Part shown: positions 50,778-58,860 of the stretch, piece by piece | Layout of the letters: each line of letters begins with the position of its first letter | Numbering within the stretch: the first letter of the stretch is position 1 | Assembly (NCBI GenBank): GCA_040981125.1 | Contig: JANRMQ010000004.1 | Span: forward strand, 310,001 to 374,000 | DNA from: DASSBQ01 sp040981125 | GTDB lineage: Bacteria > Nitrospirota > Nitrospiria > Nitrospirales > Nitrospiraceae | Length of the DNA: 64,000 nt | Reading direction: 5' to 3' | The notes under the pieces: model-generated | What the model was told of the DNA's origin: nothing | Databases searched by the model: none | The model's input: the letters and a program-made list of their open reading frames with translations, nothing else | Made by a program: the position numbers and the translations under genes

Positions 50778-51974
50778 ATGTTTTCAATTCAAGAAGATCA
50801 ATTGTCACCCGTCCGCATCAAAGTGATTGGAGTCGGTGGGGCCGGTTGCAATGCGATCAATACGATGATCACCGGGGGGCTTTGCCGGGTGGACTTCATC
50901 GCGGCCAACACCGACGTGCAGGCGCTGGAACGGTCGCAAGCCTCGTATAAGATTCAGATCGGTCCGGACCGGACGCGGGGGCTCGGCGCCGGGGCCAAGC
51001 CGGAAGTCGGCCGGGACGCGGCGTTGGAAAGCAAAGATGAAATTCGGGAAAGCCTCGAAGGGGCCGACATGGTATTCGTGACGGCGGGCATGGGAGGAGG
51101 CACCGGCACCGGCGCGGCGCCGATCGTGGCCAGCATCGCCCGTGAACTCGGCATTCTTACGGTGGCCGTCGTGACGAAACCGTTTCAATATGAAGGCCAC
51201 CGGCGAATGAGCCACGCCGAAGAAGGCATCCGGGATCTGAAGCGCCATGTGGACACCGTGCTGATCATTCCCAATCAGCGGCTGCTCGGCATCGTGGACA
51301 AGGCGACGCCGCTGCTCGATGCGTTCAAAGTCGCGGATGATGTGCTCCGTCAAGCCATTCAAGGCATTGCGGACGTCATCACGACAACCGGTCTCGTGAA
51401 TGTGGATTTCGCCGATGTGCGAACGATCATGTCCCATACCGGCCGGGCGGTCATGGGAATGGGCATCGCCCGCGGCGCCACCAGAGCCGCCGAAGCGGCG
51501 CAGAAGGCCATCTGCAGTCCGCTGCTCGAAGAGGGCAGTGTCGAGGGGGCGCGCGGCGTCTTGCTGAACATTACGGGTGGACCGAACATGTCATTGCACG
51601 AGGTTGAAGAGGCGGCGTCGATCGTTCAACATGCCGCAGATCCCGAGGCAAATATCATCGTCGGGCAGGTCATCAACTCCGAAATGGGGGACGATTTGGT
51701 GGTGACCGTCATCGCGACGGGATTTGAGCGGGAAGATCAATCGTCTTCCAAACCGGTGGCGCCTGAACGGTTGGTCGCCAAGAATGGAAACGGTCGGGCG
51801 ACTCAACAAGTCTTGGCCGGCATGCAGCCTGCCGGAGAGCGCTCGCACAAGGATCTGGATCGGCCCACGTTCCTTCGCCGCCTGGGCGAGGCGCGTGAGC
51901 CGGTGGAACGTGTCGCCGTCGCCGCGGATGATGAATGGGATGTGCCGACGTTTCTGAGAAGGCAGGCGGACTAG
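50778..51974 (+). CDS. ftsZ: cell division protein FtsZ with two C-terminal partner-binding peptides
   Basis: 398 residues, tubulin-like GTPase. GVGGAGCNAI (about 17-26), the GTP loop GMGGGTGTGAAP (about 103-114), and NVDFADV (about 205). After a linker of about 30 residues, KDLDRPTFLRR (358-368) and then the canonical end DEWDVPTFLRRQAD (385-398) appear: two copies of the peptide that binds FtsA, ZipA and others, 27 residues apart. GGGAGG precedes ATG 50778 at good spacing. It forms the Z-ring. Confidence 0.97.
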   Translation: MFSIQEDQLSPVRIKVIGVGGAGCNAINTMITGGLCRVDFIAANTDVQALERSQASYKIQIGPDRTRGLGAGAKPEVGRDAALESKDEIRESLEGADMVFVTAGMGGGTGTGAAPIVASIARELGILTVAVVTKPFQYEGHRRMSHAEEGIRDLKRHVDTVLIIPNQRLLGIVDKATPLLDAFKVADDVLRQAIQGIADVITTTGLVNVDFADVRTIMSHTGRAVMGMGIARGATRAAEAAQKAICSPLLEEGSVEGARGVLLNITGGPNMSLHEVEEAASIVQHAADPEANIIVGQVINSEMGDDLVVTVIATGFEREDQSSSKPVAPERLVAKNGNGRATQQVLAGMQPAGERSHKDLDRPTFLRRLGEAREPVERVAVAADDEWDVPTFLRRQAD

Positions 51975-52005
51975 CGCCGGCGGACAGCAGCCGAGCGTGT
52001 TGAAC

Positions 52006-52749
52006 ATGCCGCAGCCGGTCATTACCATTCCTTCGTTCGCGGCGAACGATGGCGGGATCGCCCATTTCTTTGGGACGAGGCATTCCGAATTTGATGTCAC
52101 GCCGGGGATGAGCATCTCTGCCGGTCGCATGAGGTTTCATTCTGCCGCGCCGGCAACCTTGATTGCTGTGAAGCAGGTGCATGGAACCGAGGTGCTGGTC
52201 ATCGACCGCCCCGTCTTGGACGGGCAATCCTTCGATGGCGGATGGGATGCATTGGTCACTGATCAACCGGATGTGGCTGTGACGGTGCGCACGGCTGATT
52301 GCGTGCCCGTCTTGCTCCATGATCCCGGCCGACGGGTTGTGGCGGCCATCCATGCCGGATGGCGGGGGGCCGTCGCCGGCATTGTGCCTAAAACGATCGC
52401 CGCCTTGGCCGGCCGGTTCAGCAGCGAGGCTGCCTCGCTACGAATGGCGGTCGGACCCTCCGCCGGATCCTGTTGCTATGAAGTCGATGAGCCGGTGTTG
52501 TCTCAATTGCGGGAGGCTTTTCCCGATTGGCAATCGGTCGTGCGCGGCCCAAGGGGACCACAGAAGGCGATGCTCGATTTGCGGGAATTGATCCGCCGGC
52601 AAGCGGTTGGAAGCGGTTTGCTTGAAGACGCGATCAGTGTGGTCAACGCCTGTACGATTTGTCATCCCAACCTATTCTTTTCCTACCGACGGGAAGGCAT
52701 AGTGAAGCGCACCATGGTGAGCGGTATTGCCTTGGTGACGCCAAGATGA
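52006..52749 (+). CDS. pgeF: purine nucleoside phosphorylase / laccase-domain protein (YfiH family)
   Basis: 247 residues of the former multicopper polyphenol oxidase family. The metal/ligand residues are in KQVHGTEV (about 56), RTADCVPVLLHD (about 97) and IHAGWRGAVAG (about 114), with ACTICHPNLFFSYRREG near the end. Members act on purine nucleosides or edit peptidoglycan precursors, which would suit the position after ftsZ. ATG 52006 or TTG 51997 can start the gene; neither has a clear ribosome site. Confidence 0.9.
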   Translation: MPQPVITIPSFAANDGGIAHFFGTRHSEFDVTPGMSISAGRMRFHSAAPATLIAVKQVHGTEVLVIDRPVLDGQSFDGGWDALVTDQPDVAVTVRTADCVPVLLHDPGRRVVAAIHAGWRGAVAGIVPKTIAALAGRFSSEAASLRMAVGPSAGSCCYEVDEPVLSQLREAFPDWQSVVRGPRGPQKAMLDLRELIRRQAVGSGLLEDAISVVNACTICHPNLFFSYRREGIVKRTMVSGIALVTPR

Positions 52750-52858
52750 TACTCCTGCCGTGACATGCTCCCTCGCATGGGCCGTCCGGGTTTCGAGCCC
52801 ATGAGCCGATTCTTGCCTCCGGTGCCGGAACCGATCGGTGAGGACATATAGGGCGCGA

Positions 52859-53566
52859 ATGGATCGGGATTCCGGAACGATTGCCGATAATGTCTCCCAT
52901 ATTCTGGAAGGCATCAGAGCGGCGGCAGTGCGATCGGGGCGTAGACCTGAGCAAGTCCGCCTGATCGCCGCTACAAAGACGGTCGGAATAGATCGTATCC
53001 AGGAGGCGATTGCCGCCGGAGTCGCCATTCTGGGAGAAAACCGATTCCAGGAAGCGTTGCCGAAAATCGAGCAATTGGAGCATGAGCGTGTGGCATGGCA
53101 CTTTATCGGCCGGCTGCAACGGCGTAAAGTCAAAGCGGTCGTCGGCAAATTTCAACTCATCCACTCGGTCGAGAGCCTCGAATTGGCGGAGGAAATCAAT
53201 CGGCGCGCGAACCAGGCCGGTCTGCGGCAGTCCGTGCTGCTTGAAATCAATATCGGGGGGGAAGAAAGTAAAGGCGGATTTGATCCGGAGGCTGCGGCCG
53301 ACGCCTGCGGGCATCTGGATCGTATGGCTCATCTGGCCGTGCGGGGCTTGATGGCGATTCCTCCATTGGAGGCCGATCCGAGCCGAACGCGTCCGTATTT
53401 TCGCCGCCTGCGGGAACTCGCGCAATCACTGGCGCGGTCCGGCTTTCCCAACGTTCGCATGGAGGAGTTATCGATGGGCATGTCGGCCGATTATCAGATT
53501 GCAGTAGAAGAGGGCGCCACATTCGTACGAATTGGCACCGCGATTTTTGGGACGCGCGATGTCTGA
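52859..53566 (+). CDS. yggS: YggS-family PLP homeostasis protein
   Basis: 235 residues, PLP-binding barrel without catalytic domain. IAATKTVGIDRIQEAI (about 38-53) holds the PLP lysine; GENRFQEALPKIE, HFIGRLQRRKVK and LSMGMSADYQIAVEEGATFV (about 203-222) are family hallmarks. It buffers PLP in the cell. ATG 52859 is preferred to GTG 52838. The proC gene starts 8 nt before its stop. Confidence 0.93.
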   Translation: MDRDSGTIADNVSHILEGIRAAAVRSGRRPEQVRLIAATKTVGIDRIQEAIAAGVAILGENRFQEALPKIEQLEHERVAWHFIGRLQRRKVKAVVGKFQLIHSVESLELAEEINRRANQAGLRQSVLLEINIGGEESKGGFDPEAAADACGHLDRMAHLAVRGLMAIPPLEADPSRTRPYFRRLRELAQSLARSGFPNVRMEELSMGMSADYQIAVEEGATFVRIGTAIFGTRDV

Positions 53567-54386
53567 GGTCGGTCTACATAGCAAGCTTGCTGTCCTGGGA
53601 GGCGGGCAAATGGCCGAGGCGCTGATCGGGGGACTGCTCGCATCACAGGGTTCCCGACCATCCGATATCCGAGTGACCGATCCGTTGGCCGCCCGCCGAG
53701 AGGTGTTGAAGACGCGATTCGGTGTTCAGGTCGGAGAGCGCAACGAAGCGGCTGCGGAATGGGCGGATGTTGTGCTGATTGCGGTGAAGCCTCAACTGAT
53801 CGAACGAGTATTGGCCGACATCGTGTCCGTGGTAAACGGGAAGCTGGTGGTATCAATTGCGGCCGGAATTCCACTGGCCTGGATTCGACAGAGAGCACCC
53901 GCAGTTCGGGCGATTATTCGGGCGATGCCCAATACGCCTGCGTTGGTGCGCGAGGGCATCACGGCCTTGGCCGCCGAATCATCGTGCAGTGAGCAAGAGT
54001 CGGCGTTTGTAAGAAACCTGTTTGAATCAGTCGGTCGGGTGGTGATGGTGGAGGAGCGGCTGATGGATGCCGTCACCGGTTTGAGCGGCAGCGGCCCGGC
54101 GTATGTCTTTGTGGCGATCGAAGCGCTGGCCGACGGCGGCGTCAAGATGGGGCTTCCCCGCCGGACGGCGGAATTGTTGGCGGCCCAGACCGTCTTGGGT
54201 GCGGCCCGCTTGTTAATGGAGCGGAGCGAACACCCCGCGCGTCTGAAAGACCAGGTGGCTTCACCGGGTGGCACCACGATTGCCGGACTGCACCGGTTGG
54301 AGGAAGGTGGGTTTCGCGCTACACTGATGGCGGCGGTCGAAGCCGCGACCAAACGTTCGGAGGAGCTGGGACGCACATGTTTGTAG
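53559..54386 (+). CDS. proC: pyrroline-5-carboxylate reductase
   Basis: 275 residues. The NAD(P) loop is LGGGQMAEALIGGLL (about 13-27), with IRAMPNTPALVREGITAL (about 121), GLSGSGPAYVFVAIEALADG (about 176) and DQVASPGGTTIAGLHRLE near the end. It makes proline from pyrroline-5-carboxylate. It overlaps yggS by 8 nt and yggT by 10 nt. Confidence 0.95.
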   Translation: MSEVGLHSKLAVLGGGQMAEALIGGLLASQGSRPSDIRVTDPLAARREVLKTRFGVQVGERNEAAAEWADVVLIAVKPQLIERVLADIVSVVNGKLVVSIAAGIPLAWIRQRAPAVRAIIRAMPNTPALVREGITALAAESSCSEQESAFVRNLFESVGRVVMVEERLMDAVTGLSGSGPAYVFVAIEALADGGVKMGLPRRTAELLAAQTVLGAARLLMERSEHPARLKDQVASPGGTTIAGLHRLEEGGFRATLMAAVEAATKRSEELGRTCL

Positions 54387-54673
54387 TCGGCAACGTCTTA
54401 AAGGGAGTGGCGACCGTGCTCGATACCATTCTCTGGCTCTATATGTGGGTCATCATCGCACGGGCGTTGATTTCATGGGTGAATCCCGACCCCTGGAATC
54501 CAATCGTGCAATTTTTGGAACGGGCGACCGAGCCGGTGTTGGCGCCGATCCGGCGATGGATGGGTTGGCGTCTGGGAATTGATCTCTCCCCCATGATTGC
54601 TATCCTGATCATATACTTTCTACAATTAGCGCTTGTGAGTACGCTGATGGACCTCGCAGTCAGAATTAATTGA
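54377..54673 (+). CDS. yggT: YggT family membrane protein
   Basis: 98 residues with two hydrophobic segments flanking the family pattern RALISWVNPDPWNPIVQFLE (about 29-48) and PVLAPIRRW. YggT proteins are often next to proC/yggS and divIVA and have been linked to osmotic tolerance and division. Only one YggT unit is present. The start overlaps proC by 10 nt. Confidence 0.9.
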   Translation: MFVVGNVLKGVATVLDTILWLYMWVIIARALISWVNPDPWNPIVQFLERATEPVLAPIRRWMGWRLGIDLSPMIAILIIYFLQLALVSTLMDLAVRIN

Positions 54674-54691
54674 ACGACGAAGAGGTGGCTC

Positions 54692-55204
54692 ATGAAGATC
54701 ACGCCGATCGATATCCAGCAGATGGTGTTCCAGGTCAAGTTTCGCGGGTATGACAAGGACGAGGTCAATCGATTCCTCGAAGAACTGGCGCTTACAGTCG
54801 AAGGACTGAACCGGGAGAATGCCTTGCTCCGCGAGAAATTGACCGGGACGGAGCAGCATCTTGCCGAGTTGAAGCGGACGGAATCGACGTTGTCCAACAC
54901 GCTCGTGTCCGCCCAATCGTTGGCCGAGGACGTAAAGCGATCCGCCCAACGGGAAGCGGATCTGATCATCAAGGAAGCGGAGTTGAAGGCCAGCGAGGTG
55001 ATCCGCCAGGCGCGAGTGGAACTGACCGATGTACAACGTGATGTGTCGGACCTGCAGAAGCAACGTCTGCTCATGGTTGAACGATTTCGGGCTACCCTCC
55101 GCTCCTTCGAGCGCATGTTGGAAGTGGAAGAGACGGAAGCCTTTCAATCCGAAACGGCGACGGCGGACGAGAAGTTGGCCGGTGAATCAAGCGGCGGCCG
55201 CTAG
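54692..55204 (+). CDS. divIVA: DivIVA-domain cell-pole/division protein
   Basis: 170 residues. The N-terminal DivIVA motif ITPIDIQQMVFQVKFRGYDK (about 3-22) with DEVNRFLEELA is clear; a long coiled coil (about 30-155) follows. DivIVA binds curved membrane and recruits division or wall proteins. Its presence after yggT mirrors Gram-positive order, though this organism appears to be diderm. GAGGTGG precedes the ATG. Confidence 0.9.
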   Translation: MKITPIDIQQMVFQVKFRGYDKDEVNRFLEELALTVEGLNRENALLREKLTGTEQHLAELKRTESTLSNTLVSAQSLAEDVKRSAQREADLIIKEAELKASEVIRQARVELTDVQRDVSDLQKQRLLMVERFRATLRSFERMLEVEETEAFQSETATADEKLAGESSGGR

Positions 55205-55264
55205 CAGGCCCATTACCCGGAAGCAAGCGAATCTACGCGTGAGCGTGACAGGGGACGGGCTCGT

Positions 55265-56398
55265 ATGGCCGGCGTAGAGGCCATTGATGCGGCGCTTCAG
55301 GCGGGAGTCGAAGACGGCACCTTTCCCGGCGCGGTCCTCGCCGTGCGACACCAGGGCGCCCTTGTCTATGAACGGGCCGTAGGGCAACGGTCTCTTTTCC
55401 CTCCTTCGACAGCGGCGACAACACAAACCCTGTACGATCTCGCTTCCCTTACCAAACCGCTCGCGACTACCACAGCCATCGTGTTCTTGGCGCAGCAGGG
55501 CCGGCTCACGCTCGAGTCGCGCGTCGATGAGTGGATCGAGGCGTTGCGCGGCGCCGCGCTTGGGAGTGTGACTCTTATCCATCTTCTGACGCACAGTTCC
55601 GGTTTGCCGGGCTGGCGTCCATTTTATGAGCGGCTTTCTGCAAACGGAGTCCTTCCTGAGGGTGGTGTGGACCACGAACGGGCCAGAGAGGCCGTGATCG
55701 CCTACATTCGGGATGAGTCTCTGCTGTATCCGCCCGGGACACGCAGTCTCTATAGCGACCTCGGCTTTATGCTGCTGGGCTTCATCGTCGAGCGTATTAC
55801 CAATGCATCCTTGGCCCTGTTTTGTGAACGGCAGCTCTTTGAGCCGATCGGTGCGGCGCCGCTTGCCTTTTTCCCCGACGGGATAAACGGCAAGGGACGA
55901 TTTGATGGGGGGTATCCTATTGCTGCCACCGAGCATGATCCATGGCGCGGACGACTCCTGTGCGGGGAGGTTCACGACGAGAACGCTTTCGCGCTCGGAG
56001 GAATCGCCGGACATGCCGGCCTCTTCGGCACGGCCCGCGCGGTGCTCGCGATCTCATCCGCCTGGCTCTCCGCATACGAGGGGCGGCAGTCCATTTTGGA
56101 TGCCGATCTCGTCCGCCGGTGTGTCACGCGATACACCCCTGTTCCGCATTCCAGTTGGGCTCTCGGCTGGGATACGCCGTCTGCGCCATCGTCGGCGGGG
56201 ACCTGTTTTTCGGATTCGTCTTTCGGGCATCTGGGGTACACCGGTACATCGTTGTGGATCGATCCGGCTTGCCGGCTGGAAGTCGCGCTATTGTCGAATC
56301 GCGTTCATCCCAGCAGGCGGAACGAACGGATCAAACAGTTCCGGCCGCATATTCACGATGTGGTGTATCAAACGGTAGTGGGAACGAGGCGGGAATAG
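55265..56398 (+). CDS. serine hydrolase, beta-lactamase/class C PBP fold
   Basis: 377 residues. The catalytic tetrad SLTK (about 61-64) follows YDLAS, the YxN position reads YSD (about 163-165), and the KTG-like third box reads HLGYTG (about 321-326). This is usual for esterase or peptidase members of the family (EstB, AmpH-like). No signal peptide is evident, so a cytoplasmic esterase or amidase is likely; a role in wall recycling is possible given the adjacent cluster. It follows divIVA by 60 bp. Confidence 0.87.
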   Translation: MAGVEAIDAALQAGVEDGTFPGAVLAVRHQGALVYERAVGQRSLFPPSTAATTQTLYDLASLTKPLATTTAIVFLAQQGRLTLESRVDEWIEALRGAALGSVTLIHLLTHSSGLPGWRPFYERLSANGVLPEGGVDHERAREAVIAYIRDESLLYPPGTRSLYSDLGFMLLGFIVERITNASLALFCERQLFEPIGAAPLAFFPDGINGKGRFDGGYPIAATEHDPWRGRLLCGEVHDENAFALGGIAGHAGLFGTARAVLAISSAWLSAYEGRQSILDADLVRRCVTRYTPVPHSSWALGWDTPSAPSSAGTCFSDSSFGHLGYTGTSLWIDPACRLEVALLSNRVHPSRRNERIKQFRPHIHDVVYQTVVGTRRE

Positions 56399-56405
56399 AA
56401 CCGCG

Positions 56406-56723
56406 TCACGGCAGATCCGGGTATTCGATCCAGGTTTCCTTCTCGGCCAGATAGCGGGCGCCCTTGAAATTGGCTCGGCTGCGCAGCTTGTGAAATCCAA
56501 ACCGCTGGAGCTGTTCGATGACGTCCTTGACCGCCGCGGCCACGGTTGAGTAGGCCTTTCCTTCAACAGCCAAGGCTTCATAGGTGACCTTGCCTGTATA
56601 GCCTCCTGTCGTCCGATTGACCAGGATCGCACGATTAAAGTATCGATCGCTCGGGTCGATCCCTTCGACCTGATGTCGCTCGACCAAGCCCTCTTTTCTA
56701 AAAAGGAGAGGGAGCGAACTCAT
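56406..56723 (-). CDS. conserved small protein of unknown function
   Basis: 105 residues, soluble, with FRKEGLVERHQVEGI and VNRTTGGYTGKVTYEALAVEG, then a helix with DVIEQLQRFGFHKLRSRANF and a C-terminal YPDLP. I do not recognise the family. ATG 56723 is preceded by GGAGGTG, and a strong minus-strand promoter lies 43 bp upstream, so it is a real gene. It is divergent from pgsA and converges on the serine hydrolase. Confidence 0.7.
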   Translation of the reverse strand: MSSLPLLFRKEGLVERHQVEGIDPSDRYFNRAILVNRTTGGYTGKVTYEALAVEGKAYSTVAAAVKDVIEQLQRFGFHKLRSRANFKGARYLAEKETWIEYPDLP

Positions 56724-56765
56724 AGACACCTCCGTCCGAATCTGGAAAGCCTTGGGCCGGAGCGG

Positions 56766-56794
56766 ATTATAAGGGGCAGCACCGCGGAGTGCAA
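56766..56794 (-). promoter_or_regulatory. sigma70-like promoter for the small unknown gene
   Basis: On the minus strand, TTGCAC (56794-56789) and TATAAT (56771-56766) with 17-bp spacing. Back to back with the pgsA promoter. Confidence 0.65.
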
Positions 56795-56800
56795 CCGTCG

Positions 56801-56829
56801 TTGACAAGGCGGAGCCCGCTTTCTATGAT
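56801..56829 (+). promoter_or_regulatory. sigma70-like promoter of pgsA
   Basis: Perfect TTGACA (56801-56806), 17-bp spacer and TATGAT (56824-56829). The predicted transcript starts about 45 bp before the pgsA ATG. Confidence 0.75.
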
Positions 56830-56881
56830 GCCTGGCTCATCGTTCCGGAGCCTTCGGCGTGATAGGTCGCAGCACGGTTCC

Positions 56882-57424
56882 ATGTACATGAACGTTCCCA
56901 ACAGCTTGACCATCCTCCGCATTCTTCTGATTCCCGTTTACGTCGGCTTTCTGGTCTATGAGCAATACAATTACGCGTTAGTCGTGCTCTTTGTGGCGGG
57001 ACTGACCGACGGGCTCGACGGCACCATCGCGCGCGTGGCGAATCAGCGGACTCAGTTAGGAGCGGTTCTCGATCCTTTGGCGGACAAGCTGCTTCTGACG
57101 ACCGGCTTCATTACTCTCTCGGTCATGCATTTAATTCCCTTATGGGTGACGATTATTGTGGTGAGTCGCGATCTGATTTTGATGTTGGGAACGGCGGTGG
57201 CACAATACACCGATACCCAGGTCGATATCTCGCCGACAGTGTTAGGAAAAAGCACTACCTTGATCCAGTTGGCGACACTCGTGCTGGTGGTCTTTTGTGC
57301 GTCCCGTCAAATCGACTTGGCCATCATTCGACCCCTCCTGTATGTGATGGCGACCGTGACCCTCTCGTCCGGTTTGCATTACCTCTACCGCGGGTACGCC
57401 CACGTCACGGCAAGCGGCGCATAG
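56882..57424 (+). CDS. pgsA: CDP-diacylglycerol--glycerol-3-phosphate phosphatidyltransferase
   Basis: 180 residues, several membrane helices. The CDP-alcohol transferase signature DGLDGTIAR, eight residues, then GAVLDPLADK (about 44-69) is complete. NVPNSLTILRILLIPVY at the start is typical of PgsA, which makes phosphatidylglycerol phosphate. The ATG 56882 is followed by a second Met two codons on. It is unrelated in architecture to the phosphotransferase fusion at 14268-15716 apart from this motif. Confidence 0.92.
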   Translation: MYMNVPNSLTILRILLIPVYVGFLVYEQYNYALVVLFVAGLTDGLDGTIARVANQRTQLGAVLDPLADKLLLTTGFITLSVMHLIPLWVTIIVVSRDLILMLGTAVAQYTDTQVDISPTVLGKSTTLIQLATLVLVVFCASRQIDLAIIRPLLYVMATVTLSSGLHYLYRGYAHVTASGA

Positions 57425-57470
57425 CCGGGTGTCCCGGCGATGTCTCGCCCCTCGCATTTGGCTCATTCGT

Positions 57471-57497
57471 TTGACAGACCCGGGGACCTCTTATAGA
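57471..57497 (+). promoter_or_regulatory. possible promoter of pilC
   Basis: TTGACA (57471-57476) and TATAGA (57492-57497), spacing 15 bp, which is shorter than ideal. Located 61 bp before the pilC ATG. Confidence 0.45.
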
Positions 57498-57557
57498 CTT
57501 CGTTCATGCCCGCACAATGACGAGGTCGCTCGTGCATGCCTCGCTGGAGTCACGTCC

Positions 57558-58775
57558 ATGAGTACATTCGCGTACGTCGGAAGAACCCGCCAGGGAACCG
57601 TCAAAAAGGGCGAACTCAGCGCAAAATCCCGTGACGAAGCGGTCGACCAGCTTCGCAAGCAGCAAGTCGTCGTCACCAGCCTCGAAGAGCGGGCCGCCAA
57701 AGCGGGCAAATTCAAACTTAGCCTCGGCAGCGGCCTCACGGATAAGGACCTGGTCGTCTTCACGCGCCAATTCGGCACCATGATCAATGCCGGCCTTCCG
57801 TTGATCCAATGTCTCGATATCCTGGCCACCCAGTCCGAAAACAAGGTGCTCCGGGAAACCGTGGCGGACGTGAAAAACCATGTCGAGAGCGGATCGACAT
57901 TTTCCGACGCGCTCAGGAAACATCCCAAGGTCTTCGATGATCTCTACGTCAATATGATTCACGCGGGCGAAGTGGGCGGGTTGCTCGATACGATTTTGAC
58001 CCGGCTGGCCAAGCATATTGAAAAGGCCATGAAGCTGAAAGGTCAGATCAAGTCGGCCATGGTGTATCCGATCGCCATTTTGGGAGTGGCGGTCATCGTG
58101 ATTGCCGTGTTGATGGTGTGGGTCATCCCCATTTTTGCCAAGATGTTTGCGGAGATGTCCGGTGGAAAGGTCGGACTCCCGGGGCCGACGCAGCTCGTCA
58201 TCGACATCAGCAATTTTTTTCAGAGCTATATCGTCTATATCGTGATTGCGTTGGCGGCGGGCATTTACGGGACCAAGCGGTACTACAACACCGCCAACGG
58301 ACGCGTCGTCATCGACCGCCTGCTGCTCAAACTGCCGATCTTCGGCGACATTATCCGAAAAGCCGCGGTGGCGAAATTCACGAGAACGTTGGGGACGCTG
58401 ATTACCAGCGGCGTGCCCTTGTTGGAAGGGTTAGGGATTTGCGCCAAGACCTCGGGCAACAAGGTGATCGAGGAGGCGCTCTTGGGCGCCAGGATCAGCA
58501 TCAGCAGCGGAAAAACCATTTCCGAGCCCCTCGCCAAGAGCCAAGTCTTTCCGAAAATGGTGACTCACATGATCTCCGTCGGAGAATCAACCGGCGCCTT
58601 GGATGCCATGCTGGGGAAAATCGCCGACTTCTATGAGGACGAAGTCGATCAAGCGGTCGCGGCCATGACGTCGCTGCTCGAGCCCATCATGATGGTGGTC
58701 CTGGGCACGATTATCGGGTTCATCGTCATCGCAATGTATTTGCCGATCTTTACGATGGCTTCGGCGATCGGATAG
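57558..58775 (+). CDS. pilC: type IV pilus/type II secretion inner-membrane platform protein (PilC/GspF)
   Basis: 405 residues with two GspF domains. Domain 1 contains FTRQFGTMINAGLPLIQCL (about 71-89) and domain 2 contains KFTRTLGTLITSGVPLLEGL (about 273-292); three hydrophobic segments lie at about 170, 220 and 375-400. It forms the platform that supports pilin assembly by the ATPase. PilS and PilR genes follow, which favours a pilus rather than type II secretion. A longer upstream frame is rejected because family start MSTFAYVGRTRQG fits ATG 57558. Confidence 0.92.
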   Translation: MSTFAYVGRTRQGTVKKGELSAKSRDEAVDQLRKQQVVVTSLEERAAKAGKFKLSLGSGLTDKDLVVFTRQFGTMINAGLPLIQCLDILATQSENKVLRETVADVKNHVESGSTFSDALRKHPKVFDDLYVNMIHAGEVGGLLDTILTRLAKHIEKAMKLKGQIKSAMVYPIAILGVAVIVIAVLMVWVIPIFAKMFAEMSGGKVGLPGPTQLVIDISNFFQSYIVYIVIALAAGIYGTKRYYNTANGRVVIDRLLLKLPIFGDIIRKAAVAKFTRTLGTLITSGVPLLEGLGICAKTSGNKVIEEALLGARISISSGKTISEPLAKSQVFPKMVTHMISVGESTGALDAMLGKIADFYEDEVDQAVAAMTSLLEPIMMVVLGTIIGFIVIAMYLPIFTMASAIG

Positions 58776-58860
58776 GTCATCGTCCTCCTCGTTCCCACAT
58801 TCAACACGTTCTCCTGCATCGCCGGAGTCCGATGCCGGACGGGACTGCCGGCAACGGCGG

